DNA of 64,000 nucleotides from Wenzhouxiangellaceae bacterium (GCA_028289455.1 JANQPN010000032.1:123225-187224); one strand, 5' to 3'. Shown: positions 47,622-57,862, counted from the stretch's first letter. Numbers and translations: made by a program. Notes: generated from the letters alone by a model not told the origin.

Positions 47622-48485
47622 ATGCAACGAATAATTTCCGGCTTCATATACTTATCTCTGATATTCAATCTGAGTAACGCCTCACTGCGGGCTGATCCCG
47701 ATCAGGCAGACAGCTATTTTCAGGCACAGCAATGGGAGCAGGCAGCACCGGCATATCAACAGCTGGTTGAGCAGGACAGTTCCAACAGCCAGTACTGGTT
47801 CCGTCTGGGTCAAAGTCTTTATCAGTTAAATCAATATCAGGATGCGATTCCCGCATTGCAAAAAGCGTTGCAACATCAGGACAGCAATACACCGGTAGCC
47901 AATCTGCTGGTACTGCTTGCCCGCAGCCAGGCTGGAAACGATGACAATACCGCTGCATTGGACAGCATTGCTGCCATCGAAGCCACCGGTGCGCGTCCTT
48001 ATCTGGCACTCAGGAACAGTTCAGAGTTTGCAGCGATGGCGGATTCACCAGAATTTGTTGCTCTGCTTGAAACACTTAAGCCGTGCAACAGTGATAACCA
48101 CCGCGCCTTCGATTTATGGTTGGGAGAATGGCAGGTTACTTCACCCAGCCGGCCAGGCTGGACGGCCAAAAGCTCGATTACTTTGGCCAACGATGGCTGT
48201 TCTGTTCACGAAAACTATGTGTCCCAGGGCGGTTATGCCGGCCGCAGCATCAACTTTTATGATCCGCAAAAGCAAATGTGGCACCAAACCTGGATCGATA
48301 ACCAGGGCGCCCCGATCTACCTGGAAGGTCGCTTTGAAAACGGCGCTATGATCCTGTCGGATGAAACCAACCGTGTGACCTGGTCTACTCAGCCCGATAA
48401 CAGCGTTCGCCAGCACTGGGAAACAACCAATGATGGGGGTAGCAGCTGGACGACAGCATTTGATGGCTATTACCGCAAGCCATAG
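47622..48485 (+). CDS. Secreted TPR-repeat protein with C-terminal lipocalin-like (DUF1579-like) domain
   Basis: Signal peptide; TPR run (AYQQLVEQDSSNSQYWFRLGQSLYQLNQYQDAIPALQKALQ); C-terminus FDLWLGEWQVTSPSRPGWTAKSSITLANDGCSVHENY.... Confidence 0.75.
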   Translation: MQRIISGFIYLSLIFNLSNASLRADPDQADSYFQAQQWEQAAPAYQQLVEQDSSNSQYWFRLGQSLYQLNQYQDAIPALQKALQHQDSNTPVANLLVLLARSQAGNDDNTAALDSIAAIEATGARPYLALRNSSEFAAMADSPEFVALLETLKPCNSDNHRAFDLWLGEWQVTSPSRPGWTAKSSITLANDGCSVHENYVSQGGYAGRSINFYDPQKQMWHQTWIDNQGAPIYLEGRFENGAMILSDETNRVTWSTQPDNSVRQHWETTNDGGSSWTTAFDGYYRKP

Positions 48486-48541
48486 CTGCAATCGGCTGAT
48501 AACAACTGCGTCAAGCAGTCATATCAGAGCAGGAAGGCGGT

Positions 48542-49675
48542 TCACTCAATGAACCGCTGTGTAATCCAGCCACTGATCAGCTCGAGCACCTGATTGGACA
48601 TTGAATTTTCCAGTACCGGATATTCAATCGGCAACCCGGTGTTGGCTTCCTGCAGCAGATGATTCAGATCTGGTAGCCTGGCAACATATATATCCTCAGC
48701 AGCGCTCACCTCAAGCAGCTGCTCAATACCTGTTAAATGCTGATCCGGTGGGGCAATCAAGTCTTTATCGCCGCCTACAGCCAACACCGGTATACGCAAC
48801 TGCTGGTATACCGCCTTTGGTTCAAATAGCACATTGGAACGATACCAGGGACTGGTCAGAATTTTTTTCAAGCCATCGTTATCTCTGGGCATAAATTGAT
48901 AAGGCGGTATCAGCGCCCTGCCCGGCCCGCTCAGAAAATCGTCCAGCCTCGGCAAAGTATCCGGGTGCTCGGGGTCGCTTTTAACAATCCCCATAAACTC
49001 GCTGAACAATTGCCGGTATTGATCTGCTGTTGCACCGCTGATACCCGAAACTTCCATGGTTTTTTCAAGTTGCAAAGCCAGCGTCTGTTCACCGCTTAAC
49101 CCTGGTGAAGATAGTAATATCAAAAAAGCCACATCTGGATTGATACCTGCCGTCAGCGCACCAACTGCCCCACCCTGGCTCATTCCTGCCACGCCTATCT
49201 TGTGCGGGTCTATACCGGGCTGCTGTTGCAGATACTTGATAATAGCATTGGCATCCGAGCTTAAATCATTCCAGCTGGCAGCAAAATAATTACCTGTTGA
49301 ACCGCCGACACCGCGGTCATCAAACCTAGCCACTGCGATACCGCGGCGGGTCAGGTAGTCCGCCAGCACATGAAATCCGGCATGTCCGGCAAACCCCTGA
49401 TTTCTGTCATTCGGCCCGGCTACGCTCAACAGTACGACAGCCGGTACTGCTGAATCCGATGCCGGCAAAGTCAGCGTGCCGTCCAATGATACCTTCTGCT
49501 GCGTGTTTTCAACGGTGAGCGCCCTGACACTATAGGGATATGGCGGTACCGGCGTTTGTGGTTTACTGTTTCCCGATGCAAATGAATCGATCACAAAAAC
49601 TGCCAGTAATAATGCGACCCAAACTCTAATCACGAAACACTCTACGGTGACGCTCGGGATTGCTTTTGACATCAT
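48542..49675 (-). CDS. Secreted alpha/beta hydrolase
   Basis: Signal/anchor segment; DDRGVGGSTG, GVAGMSQGGAVGALTAG nucleophile elbow, AVGGDKDLIAPPDQ, DLNHLLQ. Confidence 0.9.
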   Translation of the reverse strand: MMSKAIPSVTVECFVIRVWVALLLAVFVIDSFASGNSKPQTPVPPYPYSVRALTVENTQQKVSLDGTLTLPASDSAVPAVVLLSVAGPNDRNQGFAGHAGFHVLADYLTRRGIAVARFDDRGVGGSTGNYFAASWNDLSSDANAIIKYLQQQPGIDPHKIGVAGMSQGGAVGALTAGINPDVAFLILLSSPGLSGEQTLALQLEKTMEVSGISGATADQYRQLFSEFMGIVKSDPEHPDTLPRLDDFLSGPGRALIPPYQFMPRDNDGLKKILTSPWYRSNVLFEPKAVYQQLRIPVLAVGGDKDLIAPPDQHLTGIEQLLEVSAAEDIYVARLPDLNHLLQEANTGLPIEYPVLENSMSNQVLELISGWITQRFIE

Positions 49676-49884
49676 TTTTCCTCACTGAATAAAAAGGCAT
49701 CCTGAATATCAGCATCCAGTGCTGCAGCTATCCGGTAAGCCAATGTAATACTGGGATCATGGCGTCCGTTTTCGATGGTGTTGATAGCTTGCCTGGAAAC
49801 ACCGACAGCTTCGGCAAGCCGGGCTTGAGACCAGCGTTTCTCCGCACGCAATACCCGCAGGCGATTTACGACTGTGCCCGCCAT
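49672..49884 (-). CDS. XRE/Cro-family small HTH regulator
   Basis: NRLRVLRAEKRWSQARLAEAVGVSRQAINTIENGRHDPSITLAYRIAAALDADIQDAFLF. Confidence 0.93.
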   Translation of the reverse strand: MAGTVVNRLRVLRAEKRWSQARLAEAVGVSRQAINTIENGRHDPSITLAYRIAAALDADIQDAFLFSEEK

Positions 49885-50285
49885 ACCAATACTCCGTATA
49901 CCACTAAAAATACCATTATGGACAATGCCCAGAGGTTGGTTACCAGTAGCGGTAACCCCAGGCCGAAAGCGGCGATAACATAAGAAGTCAAAGCAGTCAC
50001 CGCCATACTCACAGCACCGGCCTGCAATGACAATCTCCTCAACACTTCATCTTTTCTTGCCATAAAAACCCAAACCAGCAAACACAGCAGAATCAATGAC
50101 AAAATCGATAGCAACTGTGCCAGCACGTCAGGAACCGGCCAGATCAATTGACCTGTGGCAATCAGAAACAGAATGGAATGCAGGGTATATAGAATCAGAA
50201 AGCACCCTATCCAGGAGATATTGTTGCGCATATTCTTGCTTTTCCGCTTTAATTCGATTTGCGGATTATCATGAATACTAGTCAC
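49866..50285 (-). CDS. Integral membrane protein, partner of the XRE regulator
   Basis: 139 aa, about four TM segments, overlaps the XRE gene by a few codons on the same strand. Confidence 0.7.
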   Translation of the reverse strand: MTSIHDNPQIELKRKSKNMRNNISWIGCFLILYTLHSILFLIATGQLIWPVPDVLAQLLSILSLILLCLLVWVFMARKDEVLRRLSLQAGAVSMAVTALTSYVIAAFGLGLPLLVTNLWALSIMVFLVVYGVLVWRAQS

Positions 50286-50899
50286 TATGTCAAGTATTTA
50301 TGACATATAGTAATAAATACATATCTATTCTGGATTGCTGCAACCATGGCCGGCGTGACAAAAGATGATAATCCCTTTGACTCCCATCAGCATATGAACT
50401 CAAAACATCCACTGCTGCAAATGAGTGATACACCTACATCGAAATACCTGTCAGCTGCCTGCGCCCACCAATGCTGGAATATATTTTTCATTGATATATA
50501 TCATTGCAGCCACATACTCTGCCCATTAAGAAGATTTATCCCCCACCTCATTGAAGGCAATTACAGACTTAATCCCTTTTTAGGATAAATATATTTTCAG
50601 CTATTAAAATCAATTATTTAAATATAAATTTAAATTAAGAATTAATTACGAAAAATATAATATTAAAGCCCATATAAAAACTTACATAATGTCGTTATAA
50701 ATAGTTGATAATTGTGAATTTTTATTCACATAATTGTGTAATTAATTTAGCTTGATAGTTTATTTCATTTTATTCAAATAAATAACTATTTTTTAATCTT
50801 AATTAAACTATAGTCCACCACCGATGACATCGGCTTAATTGTCTAATTCAACCGATGTTGTCGACATAAGGGTTTATTTATGTTTATGGAGAAACATTC

Positions 50900-51367
50900 A
50901 TGATGAATTTTAAAAAGGAACTTGTATCTTTCGCTGCCGTTTCGGCATTCTGCCTCACCGTTTTAACCGGCAACCTTGCTGCCCAGCAGTTCGACCAGGA
51001 AGCACTTGACCAGGCTATGCCGGCTTTACCGGAAGTGTCTGATGCTCAAAGCAAAGGGTCACAAAACCGCTCGTCCAACCCCCGGATGAAATGTTTTGTA
51101 GATACGCCGGCTTTTGACCTGTTTACCTTCAGTGTGTGTATCAGCAGCGGTACAGCTTTCACCACCAGTGCGGTATTCCAGATTGACAGTCCGCCTTCCA
51201 ATTTCACTATTCTGTGGTCTGACAGCCGGTGCAACTCCAACCTGACCACCTGTGTTCTGCCAATCAGGCAATACCAGCAGGTCACCTTAAGCGCTACCGT
51301 ATTGGATAACAGCAATAATACTTTTACCAATACTTCGGCGACTGCCTTTTACGAAGGTTTCCTCTGA
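50900..51367 (+). CDS. Secreted hypothetical protein (Cys-rich, Ig-like strands predicted by eye)
   Basis: Signal peptide (KKELVSFAAVSAFCLTVLTGNLAAQQ); four mature-region Cys (MKCFV, SVCIS, SRCNS, TTCVL); preceded by an A+T-rich intergenic region, followed by a CCTCAGGCA-C-TGCCTGAGG hairpin. Confidence 0.65.
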   Translation: MMNFKKELVSFAAVSAFCLTVLTGNLAAQQFDQEALDQAMPALPEVSDAQSKGSQNRSSNPRMKCFVDTPAFDLFTFSVCISSGTAFTTSAVFQIDSPPSNFTILWSDSRCNSNLTTCVLPIRQYQQVTLSATVLDNSNNTFTNTSATAFYEGFL

Positions 51368-51452
51368 TCTGAGGCATTACCTATCTTTCACCTCAGGCAC
51401 TGCCTGAGGTATTGAGCTATTGATGGATTATCCCTGCATACGACTTGCTTCC

Positions 51453-52763
51453 TTACTTGACCTGAGCAACCGGTAACAAAACTTCTATCCGAACTCCTCT
51501 GCCTTCCCGTGCGCTAAGCTGAATAGATCCACCCACAGCATCTGCTATCCGCTGACAAAGATTCAAGCCCAGACCGTAGCCACCGCGATGTCCGCGGGCC
51601 AGGTCAAGTTTGACAAAAGGTTCAAAGACCTTCTCCATATCAGCCGACGCAATCCCCTGCCCATCATCTTCGATAATTAATTGAACCCGGTCTTTGTGCT
51701 GATGAGTCCTGACTTCTACCGGCTTACTGTCTGTCAGCGAAAATTTCACTGCATTATCAATCAGGTTTTGCACCAGAACGCTGATCAGTGCTGTATCTGC
51801 CTGAATGTTCAGACTGGCCGGTGGATTAGTGTAAACCACACCTGGTGGCTGCTGTGAATAGCGCTCAACGATTTCGCTGACAATATCTGTCAGATTGATG
51901 CTTTGCAGTTTACCGTTATCCGCAATATTTTTAATCCGCTCTCTTTCCAGCAATGCAGAAGTCAGCGATTCCATCTGCAGTACATCACGCGCAATCGCAT
52001 CACGTTTGTCGCTGTGCGGCATTAATTCCAGTGCTACCTTTATTCGCGCCAGCGGTGAACGCAATTCGTGGCTGACATCCGCCATCAACTGCTCGTGGCT
52101 GCTGAGCATTTTTTCCACTCGGCGGGTCATATGATTGAATGCCTGTCCTACCTGGCCGATTTCATCCTGCCTGGCAACCGGAACTCTGACTGAAAAATCG
52201 CCCCGTGATACTGAATCCACACCCTCCCGCAACCACAACAATGGTCGCAGCTGGGAAAGCTGGAAGGCATATATCACTGCAATCACCACCAGCAGTAATA
52301 CAATCAAGCCGGCCAGCAAATGCAATTGGCTGTTGGCAAACCGTTTGTCATCCATGAATATGGAAATCTGCTCACCATGCGGGCCATCAACATCAATTCT
52401 ACGGAAACGGGCAGCCTGCTGCTGCAGCTGTTCGTGGTTGGCAGGCTCACCGGTCGGCCCATAGGCAAAATACTTTTCTTCATCAAACACCACCAGCCAT
52501 AACTGATGACGCATCGCCACTGACCGGGCCATTTCACGGTCTGAACCAATTCGGTTGGCCATCATCGTGCTCCACTCTTCCAGGGGTGTTTCAAACGCGC
52601 CCTTGAAGAAATTGCCCTGAAAGGTTTGGGAAAAAACAATGGCCAGCAGCACGACTGCAGCAGCCAGCAGTGCGGTCGAGCCGGCCAACCGGGAAATCAC
52701 ACTGAACCGCCGTTTGGATCTTTGCTGTTGGCGGTTTGCTTTCTTCACTGAACCCGCACTCAT
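51453..52763 (-). CDS. Two-component sensor histidine kinase (HAMP-containing)
   Basis: HAMP region, LMADVSHELRSPLARIKVALELM (H-box), QNLIDNAVKFS (N-box), IIEDDGQGIA, GGYGLGLNLCQRIADAVGG. Start placed at MSAGSVKK, overlapping the response-regulator stop. Confidence 0.95.
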   Translation of the reverse strand: MSAGSVKKANRQQQRSKRRFSVISRLAGSTALLAAAVVLLAIVFSQTFQGNFFKGAFETPLEEWSTMMANRIGSDREMARSVAMRHQLWLVVFDEEKYFAYGPTGEPANHEQLQQQAARFRRIDVDGPHGEQISIFMDDKRFANSQLHLLAGLIVLLLVVIAVIYAFQLSQLRPLLWLREGVDSVSRGDFSVRVPVARQDEIGQVGQAFNHMTRRVEKMLSSHEQLMADVSHELRSPLARIKVALELMPHSDKRDAIARDVLQMESLTSALLERERIKNIADNGKLQSINLTDIVSEIVERYSQQPPGVVYTNPPASLNIQADTALISVLVQNLIDNAVKFSLTDSKPVEVRTHQHKDRVQLIIEDDGQGIASADMEKVFEPFVKLDLARGHRGGYGLGLNLCQRIADAVGGSIQLSAREGRGVRIEVLLPVAQVK

Positions 52764-53467
52764 TGGCTGACGCTGCCGATGAACTGGTAACCGGTTAACC
52801 GAATGGTTTTGATGAAACGCGGGCATTGCGCATCATCACCCAGTTTTTCCCTGAGCCGGCTGACCAGCATATCGATGGAACGGTCATATACATCCGCGTC
52901 AATGCCGCGCAGCCTTTCAATGAGTCTGTTGCGGGAAATCACCCTGCCATGCTCTTCCATCAGCACCTGCAGCAGCTCAAACTCCATGGTGGTCAATTCA
53001 ATTTCAGCATCATCCAGCAATACCCGCCGGCTGGGCTTTTCCAGTTTCAGCCCATCACACACCAGCGCATCCTGTGCCACATGTTGAATGCTGCGCCGGA
53101 TCACAGATTCAATTCTTGCAACCAGCTCACGTGGCTCAAAAGGTTTTGCCAGATAATCATCCGCCCCCAGTTCCAGGCCCAGTACCCGATCAGCCAGTTC
53201 ACCGCGGGCTGTCAGCATAATTATCGGCACATCAAACTCACTACTGATTTCACGGCACAAAGTCAGGCCATCGGTATCCGGCAGCATAATGTCCAGCACA
53301 ATAAGATCAGGACGTTCCCGGCGTAAGGCCTGCATGCCTCTGGCTGCTGTTGTAGCAGTCTCCAGACGGTGTCCAAACCGGGCGATATATTCGGTCAGTA
53401 ATTCATTCAGATCAGCATCATCATCAATCATCAGAATTCGATGCGCCGGCGGCTTAGTTCGATTCAT
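52760..53467 (-). CDS. OmpR/CpxR-type response regulator
   Basis: RILMIDDDADLNELLTEYI, DLIVLDIMLPDTDGL, PIIMLTARGE, KPFEPRELVARI; C-terminal winged helix. Confidence 0.96.
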   Translation of the reverse strand: MNRTKPPAHRILMIDDDADLNELLTEYIARFGHRLETATTAARGMQALRRERPDLIVLDIMLPDTDGLTLCREISSEFDVPIIMLTARGELADRVLGLELGADDYLAKPFEPRELVARIESVIRRSIQHVAQDALVCDGLKLEKPSRRVLLDDAEIELTTMEFELLQVLMEEHGRVISRNRLIERLRGIDADVYDRSIDMLVSRLREKLGDDAQCPRFIKTIRLTGYQFIGSVSQ

Positions 53468-53470
53468 CAG

Positions 53471-54691
53471 TCAGGCGCTCCTTAATGCGACGATAGGATC
53501 AAGCCGGGCTGCCCGGAATGCAGGATAGACGCCAAAGGCTGCAGATAAAGCCAGTGAAATCAAACAAGCATATAACGCGTTTGCTGCGGTTAGCGCCAAT
53601 TGCCAGCCAATCAACCATTTTCCCAGAATAATACCGCAGATACCCACGAGCAAGCCGGCAACAGCACCGAGCAGCGCAATCATGAGTGTCTCCGATAAAA
53701 ACTGCATCAGCACCTGTCGCGGCAATGCGCCAACAGCCAGGCGCAGGCCAATTTCAGCCTGCCGTTCTCGAACTGCAAGCAATGCCACAGCCAACAGTCC
53801 AGTGCCCGCCATCGCCAGCGACAGCGCCGCGATACCCGCCAAAAAGCGTGTTAATGAACGATCTGTCTGCTGCAATGTTTTCAGCAGGCCGGCCTGGTCA
53901 CGAATGGTGAAGTCATCCGCTGCTGCCGGACCATTGAAACCATGTAATTCACGCAGCAGCTCAGCGGTTTCCAGCAGCACTCTGCCCAGCACATCACGGT
54001 TACTGGTCTGGATAAATATCCGATCCACATAATCCACAGACAACAAGCGTCGTTGTGCAGTGGAAACCGGCACCAGAATCCGGTTGTCCTGTGGCTCACC
54101 GGTCGGGTCAACACCTTTTTCCTGCAACACACCGATTATTCGGAAAGGCGCATTACCAACCAGCAATCGCTGACCGACAGGTTGAATATCCGCAAACAGC
54201 TCATCGGCCACTTCCGATCCAATAACAGCCACCCGGCTGGTGTCACGCAAGTCGTAATCATCAAGAAACCGGCCGGCAGTGAGCATCTGATTATTGGTCA
54301 GCTGAAACTCCGGCGTTGTCCCGATTACTGTTGCATTCATTGATTCCCCGGCATAACGCAAGTCAAAATTCTGCATCGCAATTGGCGCTGCCCTTTCCAC
54401 ATAATCAATTTCTTCGGTAATCGCCCGCCAGTCATCCAGAGTCAGCGTCTGATAACGCTGACCGCTGCCGCGCAGACTATTACTCTGCTTAAATTGCGAA
54501 CCTACAACCAGCAGGTTTCGACCCATTTTCTGCAGGGCCTCCTGGAATGCCTGCTGAGCTCCGCCTCCAACGCCGAACAGCAGCACCACAGCAGCAATAC
54601 CTATGGCCATGCTGCCTGCCGACAGCAGTGTCCGGTGACGCGCCCGCAGCAGCGCTCTGGCTGAGAAGCTCAAAATTCGATACCAGTTCAC
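53471..54691 (-). CDS. ABC transporter permease (MacB/FtsX type)
   Basis: MacB periplasmic core-like region and FtsX-like C-terminal TMs (RERQAEIGLRLAVGALPRQVLMQFLSETLMIALLGAVAGLLVG). Confidence 0.93.
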   Translation of the reverse strand: MNWYRILSFSARALLRARHRTLLSAGSMAIGIAAVVLLFGVGGGAQQAFQEALQKMGRNLLVVGSQFKQSNSLRGSGQRYQTLTLDDWRAITEEIDYVERAAPIAMQNFDLRYAGESMNATVIGTTPEFQLTNNQMLTAGRFLDDYDLRDTSRVAVIGSEVADELFADIQPVGQRLLVGNAPFRIIGVLQEKGVDPTGEPQDNRILVPVSTAQRRLLSVDYVDRIFIQTSNRDVLGRVLLETAELLRELHGFNGPAAADDFTIRDQAGLLKTLQQTDRSLTRFLAGIAALSLAMAGTGLLAVALLAVRERQAEIGLRLAVGALPRQVLMQFLSETLMIALLGAVAGLLVGICGIILGKWLIGWQLALTAANALYACLISLALSAAFGVYPAFRAARLDPIVALRSA

Positions 54692-55860
54692 CGCAATACT
54701 TCAATCGGTTCCAGACCGGCCGCTCTTTTTGCCGGCAGCAATCCTGACACAACCCCTACCGTCAGGGCTGCGATCAGCCCCAGCATAATTGAAGGCAAGC
54801 CAACCACCATCGGCACAGCCAAATAATCTGAAACCACACTGGCGACCAGCAGCCCCAGCCCAACTCCGATCAGGCCGGAAATTAATGTTACAGCAGCTGT
54901 TTCCAGCAGAAACTGCAGGCTGATCTGTTGTTTGGTTGCACCAATGGCCTTACGTAAACCGATTTCCGACACGCGTTCCCTTACCACCACCAGCATAATG
55001 CTGGAAATAACTGCTGCTGCAACCAGCAACACCACGATTGATGCAGCAAACACATAGGTATTGACCACCTGCTTGGCAGATACCGCAGCCTGGCCGGCAA
55101 ATTTAGAGGTGTAAATGGCGAAATCATCACGCTCGCCCGCTGCAATACGGTGTCGTTGACGTAATATCCCGGCTACCTGATCAGCATCCTGGTCAACCAG
55201 CTCATGATTACTGACCACCAGTTTGGCCGAGCCAATATACTGACTATTACTGATGCGCCGCATGGCTGTGGTAATTGGTACAAAAACATCTTCATCCCGA
55301 TCCTCTCCGTGAGGGTCTATGCCAACCGGTTCAAGTACGCCGACTATCCGAAACGGTATGGAACCGATCAGAATCTGCTGATCCAGCGCACTTGCTCCGG
55401 TAAACAGCTTTTCCGCCAGCCGCGTACCGATCAGCGCTACTCTGGCCGCCTGACTGATATCATCACTGTTGAAAAAGCGTCCTGCCATAACTCCTCTGTT
55501 CCAGACAAAGTCAGCCTGTTGCGCATGGCCGAATACAGTTGCCCGCGTGTCAACGCCCTGATAACTGACGTCCGACATACCGGCGGTGAATCTGGGCGCC
55601 CAGGCGATGACCTGGTCAAGCTGACTGCTGATCTCCTCCAGGTCAGCGGCATTCAATGTTGATGAAAAAATCAGAATCGTTCCGGGCCCGAACATCTGGT
55701 CGACCCGTTGCGCCAGTTGCTGCTGCGAGCCTGTACCTAAAGCCTGGCCTGCAATCAGCGTAGCCACTCCTAGGCATACACCAATGCTCATAAACAGCGT
55801 TCTGAGCTTATAGCGAAGCATCATCCGCACACTGCTGGTCAACATCAATTTCCAGTTCAT
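54688..55860 (-). CDS. ABC transporter permease (MacB/FtsX type)
   Basis: VVRERVSEIGLRKAIGATKQQISLQFLLETAAVTLISGLIGVGLG; paralogous to the preceding permease. Confidence 0.93.
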   Translation of the reverse strand: MNWKLMLTSSVRMMLRYKLRTLFMSIGVCLGVATLIAGQALGTGSQQQLAQRVDQMFGPGTILIFSSTLNAADLEEISSQLDQVIAWAPRFTAGMSDVSYQGVDTRATVFGHAQQADFVWNRGVMAGRFFNSDDISQAARVALIGTRLAEKLFTGASALDQQILIGSIPFRIVGVLEPVGIDPHGEDRDEDVFVPITTAMRRISNSQYIGSAKLVVSNHELVDQDADQVAGILRQRHRIAAGERDDFAIYTSKFAGQAAVSAKQVVNTYVFAASIVVLLVAAAVISSIMLVVVRERVSEIGLRKAIGATKQQISLQFLLETAAVTLISGLIGVGLGLLVASVVSDYLAVPMVVGLPSIMLGLIAALTVGVVSGLLPAKRAAGLEPIEVLR

Positions 55861-56540
55861 CAGTTTCTCCCGGCTGGGGCATGTGTATGCAGCAAACCTG
55901 CATCAATCTGTATCCAGCGAGTGGCCTGACGGGCAAGCTGCTGATCATGGGTGATAAACAGAATCGTCGACCCTGCCCTGTTCAACTCAGAAAACAACTC
56001 CATCACCTGCCGGCCTGACTCCTGATCAAGGTTTCCGGTCGGCTCATCAGCCAGAATGACATCCGGACTGTTGACTAATGCCCGGGCAATCGCAACCCGC
56101 TGCTGCTGACCTCCTGAAAGCTCATTGGGATAGTGATTCAAGCGCTCTTCCAAACCTACTCGGCAAAGCGCATCAATCGCTTTTTTAGTGGTATTCCTGG
56201 AATTGCTGTACAGCAGCGGTAACTCGACATTTTCAGTTGCGGTAACCCGTGGAAGCAGATGGAACTGCTGAAAAACAAAGCCGATGGTACGGTTGCGTGT
56301 TTTAGCCAACTCAGTAGCAGACAGCTTCGATACCGGCCGGCCCAGTAATTTATATTCACCCGAGTCCGCCCGGTCCAGCAGCCCGAGAATATTCATCAAT
56401 GTGCTTTTCCCTGACCCCGATGGGCCGGTAATGGCAACAAATTCACCGTTATCGACGGTAAGATCAACCGCTTTCAAAACTTCCAACCGCCCTTCATTCG
56501 GCCGGACAAACGATTTAGAAACATTATGCAGCTGAATCAT
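55860..56540 (-). CDS. ABC transporter ATP-binding protein (MacB/LolD type)
   Basis: ITGPSGSGKSTLMNILGLLDRADSGEY, NELSGGQQQRVAIARALVNSPDVILADEPTGNLD. Confidence 0.97.
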   Translation of the reverse strand: MIQLHNVSKSFVRPNEGRLEVLKAVDLTVDNGEFVAITGPSGSGKSTLMNILGLLDRADSGEYKLLGRPVSKLSATELAKTRNRTIGFVFQQFHLLPRVTATENVELPLLYSNSRNTTKKAIDALCRVGLEERLNHYPNELSGGQQQRVAIARALVNSPDVILADEPTGNLDQESGRQVMELFSELNRAGSTILFITHDQQLARQATRWIQIDAGLLHTHAPAGRN

Positions 56541-56544
56541 CGGT

Positions 56545-57615
56545 TCAGTTCTCCTGTATGGGGTTTAGTTGCACGATATCGCCGGCCTTCAGCCCGCTTA
56601 GAATTTCGATGGCATCGGCAGAGCGCCAACCGGTGGTAATTTCCTGTTCCAGCCAGTCGCCCGCCTGCTCACGCATCACATACTGGCGGCCGTTGCGGCG
56701 CACAACCGCGCTGCGCGGAGCCATCACCACCTGCTGCCGCTGCGCTACCACCAGTCGTACATGTGCGGTCATTTCCGGCCTCAGCACAAACGCTTCCACC
56801 GGCTCGAGCTGCAGCCTCACCACATAATTAACCACGCTGTCCTGTAATTCCGCTTTCGGCTGAATGGCGCTGACCATAGCGGCAAACTCTATGCCCGGAT
56901 AAGTGTCAACGGTGAACAACACAGTCTGGCCGACAGACACCCGGCCAATATCAGTTTCATCGACGTATGCGAGCACTTCCAACCGGTCCAGATCGACAAT
57001 GGTTACAAAAGTCGGCGCAGAAAAGTCTGCCGCTACAGTTTCTCCTTCTCTGGTGCTGACCTGAGCGATTACACCATCAATCGGCGCAGTAATCCGGGTG
57101 TAGCTTAAGTTGATCTCGGCTGCCCGAAGCCGTGCCCGGCTGGACTCCAGCTGTGCCTGCGCAACAGCCAGGTCACGCACTGCAGTATCGACATCTTCTA
57201 CTGCGGCAAGCCCATCCTCAGCCAGGTTGCGGCGTCTGGAAAGAATACTTTCCGCAAGAGCCACCCGTGGCATTGCCAGGGCCACATCGGCACGCATCTG
57301 ATCAACCGCCACCAGCAGTGCGGTGCTGTCCAGCTCAGCCAGCAACTGCCCTGCCCGAACCCGGTCACCAATTTCAACCGGCAGATTGACCACCGTTCCT
57401 GAAATTCGTGATCCAACATTGACTTCAGCACCAACTACCGGGCGAATCACGCCGGTGGCTATGACAGTTTCCTGGAGAGTGTCCAGCGTAATACGGGCCG
57501 TTTGGCGCACCGGTTGAGCAGGTTGCCGGAGCTCACCGGGCCAGGTGTAAAACCCGGTAACACCCAGCAATACAACCACCATCAATATGAATAAGCCCTT
57601 GTGTTTGGCTGTCAT
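56545..57615 (-). CDS. Efflux transporter periplasmic adaptor subunit (MacA/HlyD type)
   Basis: GSRISGTVVNLPVEIGDRVRAGQLLAELDS lipoyl-like, coiled coil, LSYTRITAPIDGVIAQ. Confidence 0.94.
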   Translation of the reverse strand: MTAKHKGLFILMVVVLLGVTGFYTWPGELRQPAQPVRQTARITLDTLQETVIATGVIRPVVGAEVNVGSRISGTVVNLPVEIGDRVRAGQLLAELDSTALLVAVDQMRADVALAMPRVALAESILSRRRNLAEDGLAAVEDVDTAVRDLAVAQAQLESSRARLRAAEINLSYTRITAPIDGVIAQVSTREGETVAADFSAPTFVTIVDLDRLEVLAYVDETDIGRVSVGQTVLFTVDTYPGIEFAAMVSAIQPKAELQDSVVNYVVRLQLEPVEAFVLRPEMTAHVRLVVAQRQQVVMAPRSAVVRRNGRQYVMREQAGDWLEQEITTGWRSADAIEILSGLKAGDIVQLNPIQEN

Positions 57616-57707
57616 GCTTGAACATCTCCTCGCAGTTACAAGTGTTGTGCATCGTTCTGCCTGGCCGCCAGTTTACTTTTGAGTTATCAGCTGGAGATGT
57701 CGGGTTT

Positions 57708-57862
57708 GTAACGTTGTGTCACAGCATTGTGCTGCTGGTAACAGTGTTGGTTGGCTGTCGAACAGCACGACGGTGGCAAGCTGTTGATTCTGTGCCACCC
57801 AACAGCACCTTAAGTGTTTTGGTGAGATATCAGCAGCACAGCCCGCTGTTACAGTTGGTGAC
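57708..57862. promoter_or_regulatory. Candidate OmpR/CpxR-family operator pair in divergent promoter region
   Basis: GTAAC-GTTGT-GTCAC at 57708-57722 (+) and GTCAC-CAACT-GTAAC on - strand at 57848-57862. Confidence 0.5.

Noticed and set aside
50346-50588. 80-aa ORF MAGVTKDDNPFDSHQ...
   Set aside because: No domain, no ribosome-binding site I could defend, and adjacent to non-coding A+T-rich sequence.
51390-51410. ACCTCAGGCA-C-TGCCTGAGGT hairpin as a novel element
   Set aside because: It lies just past the 51367 stop and is most simply a transcript-end hairpin of that gene, although it has no T-run.
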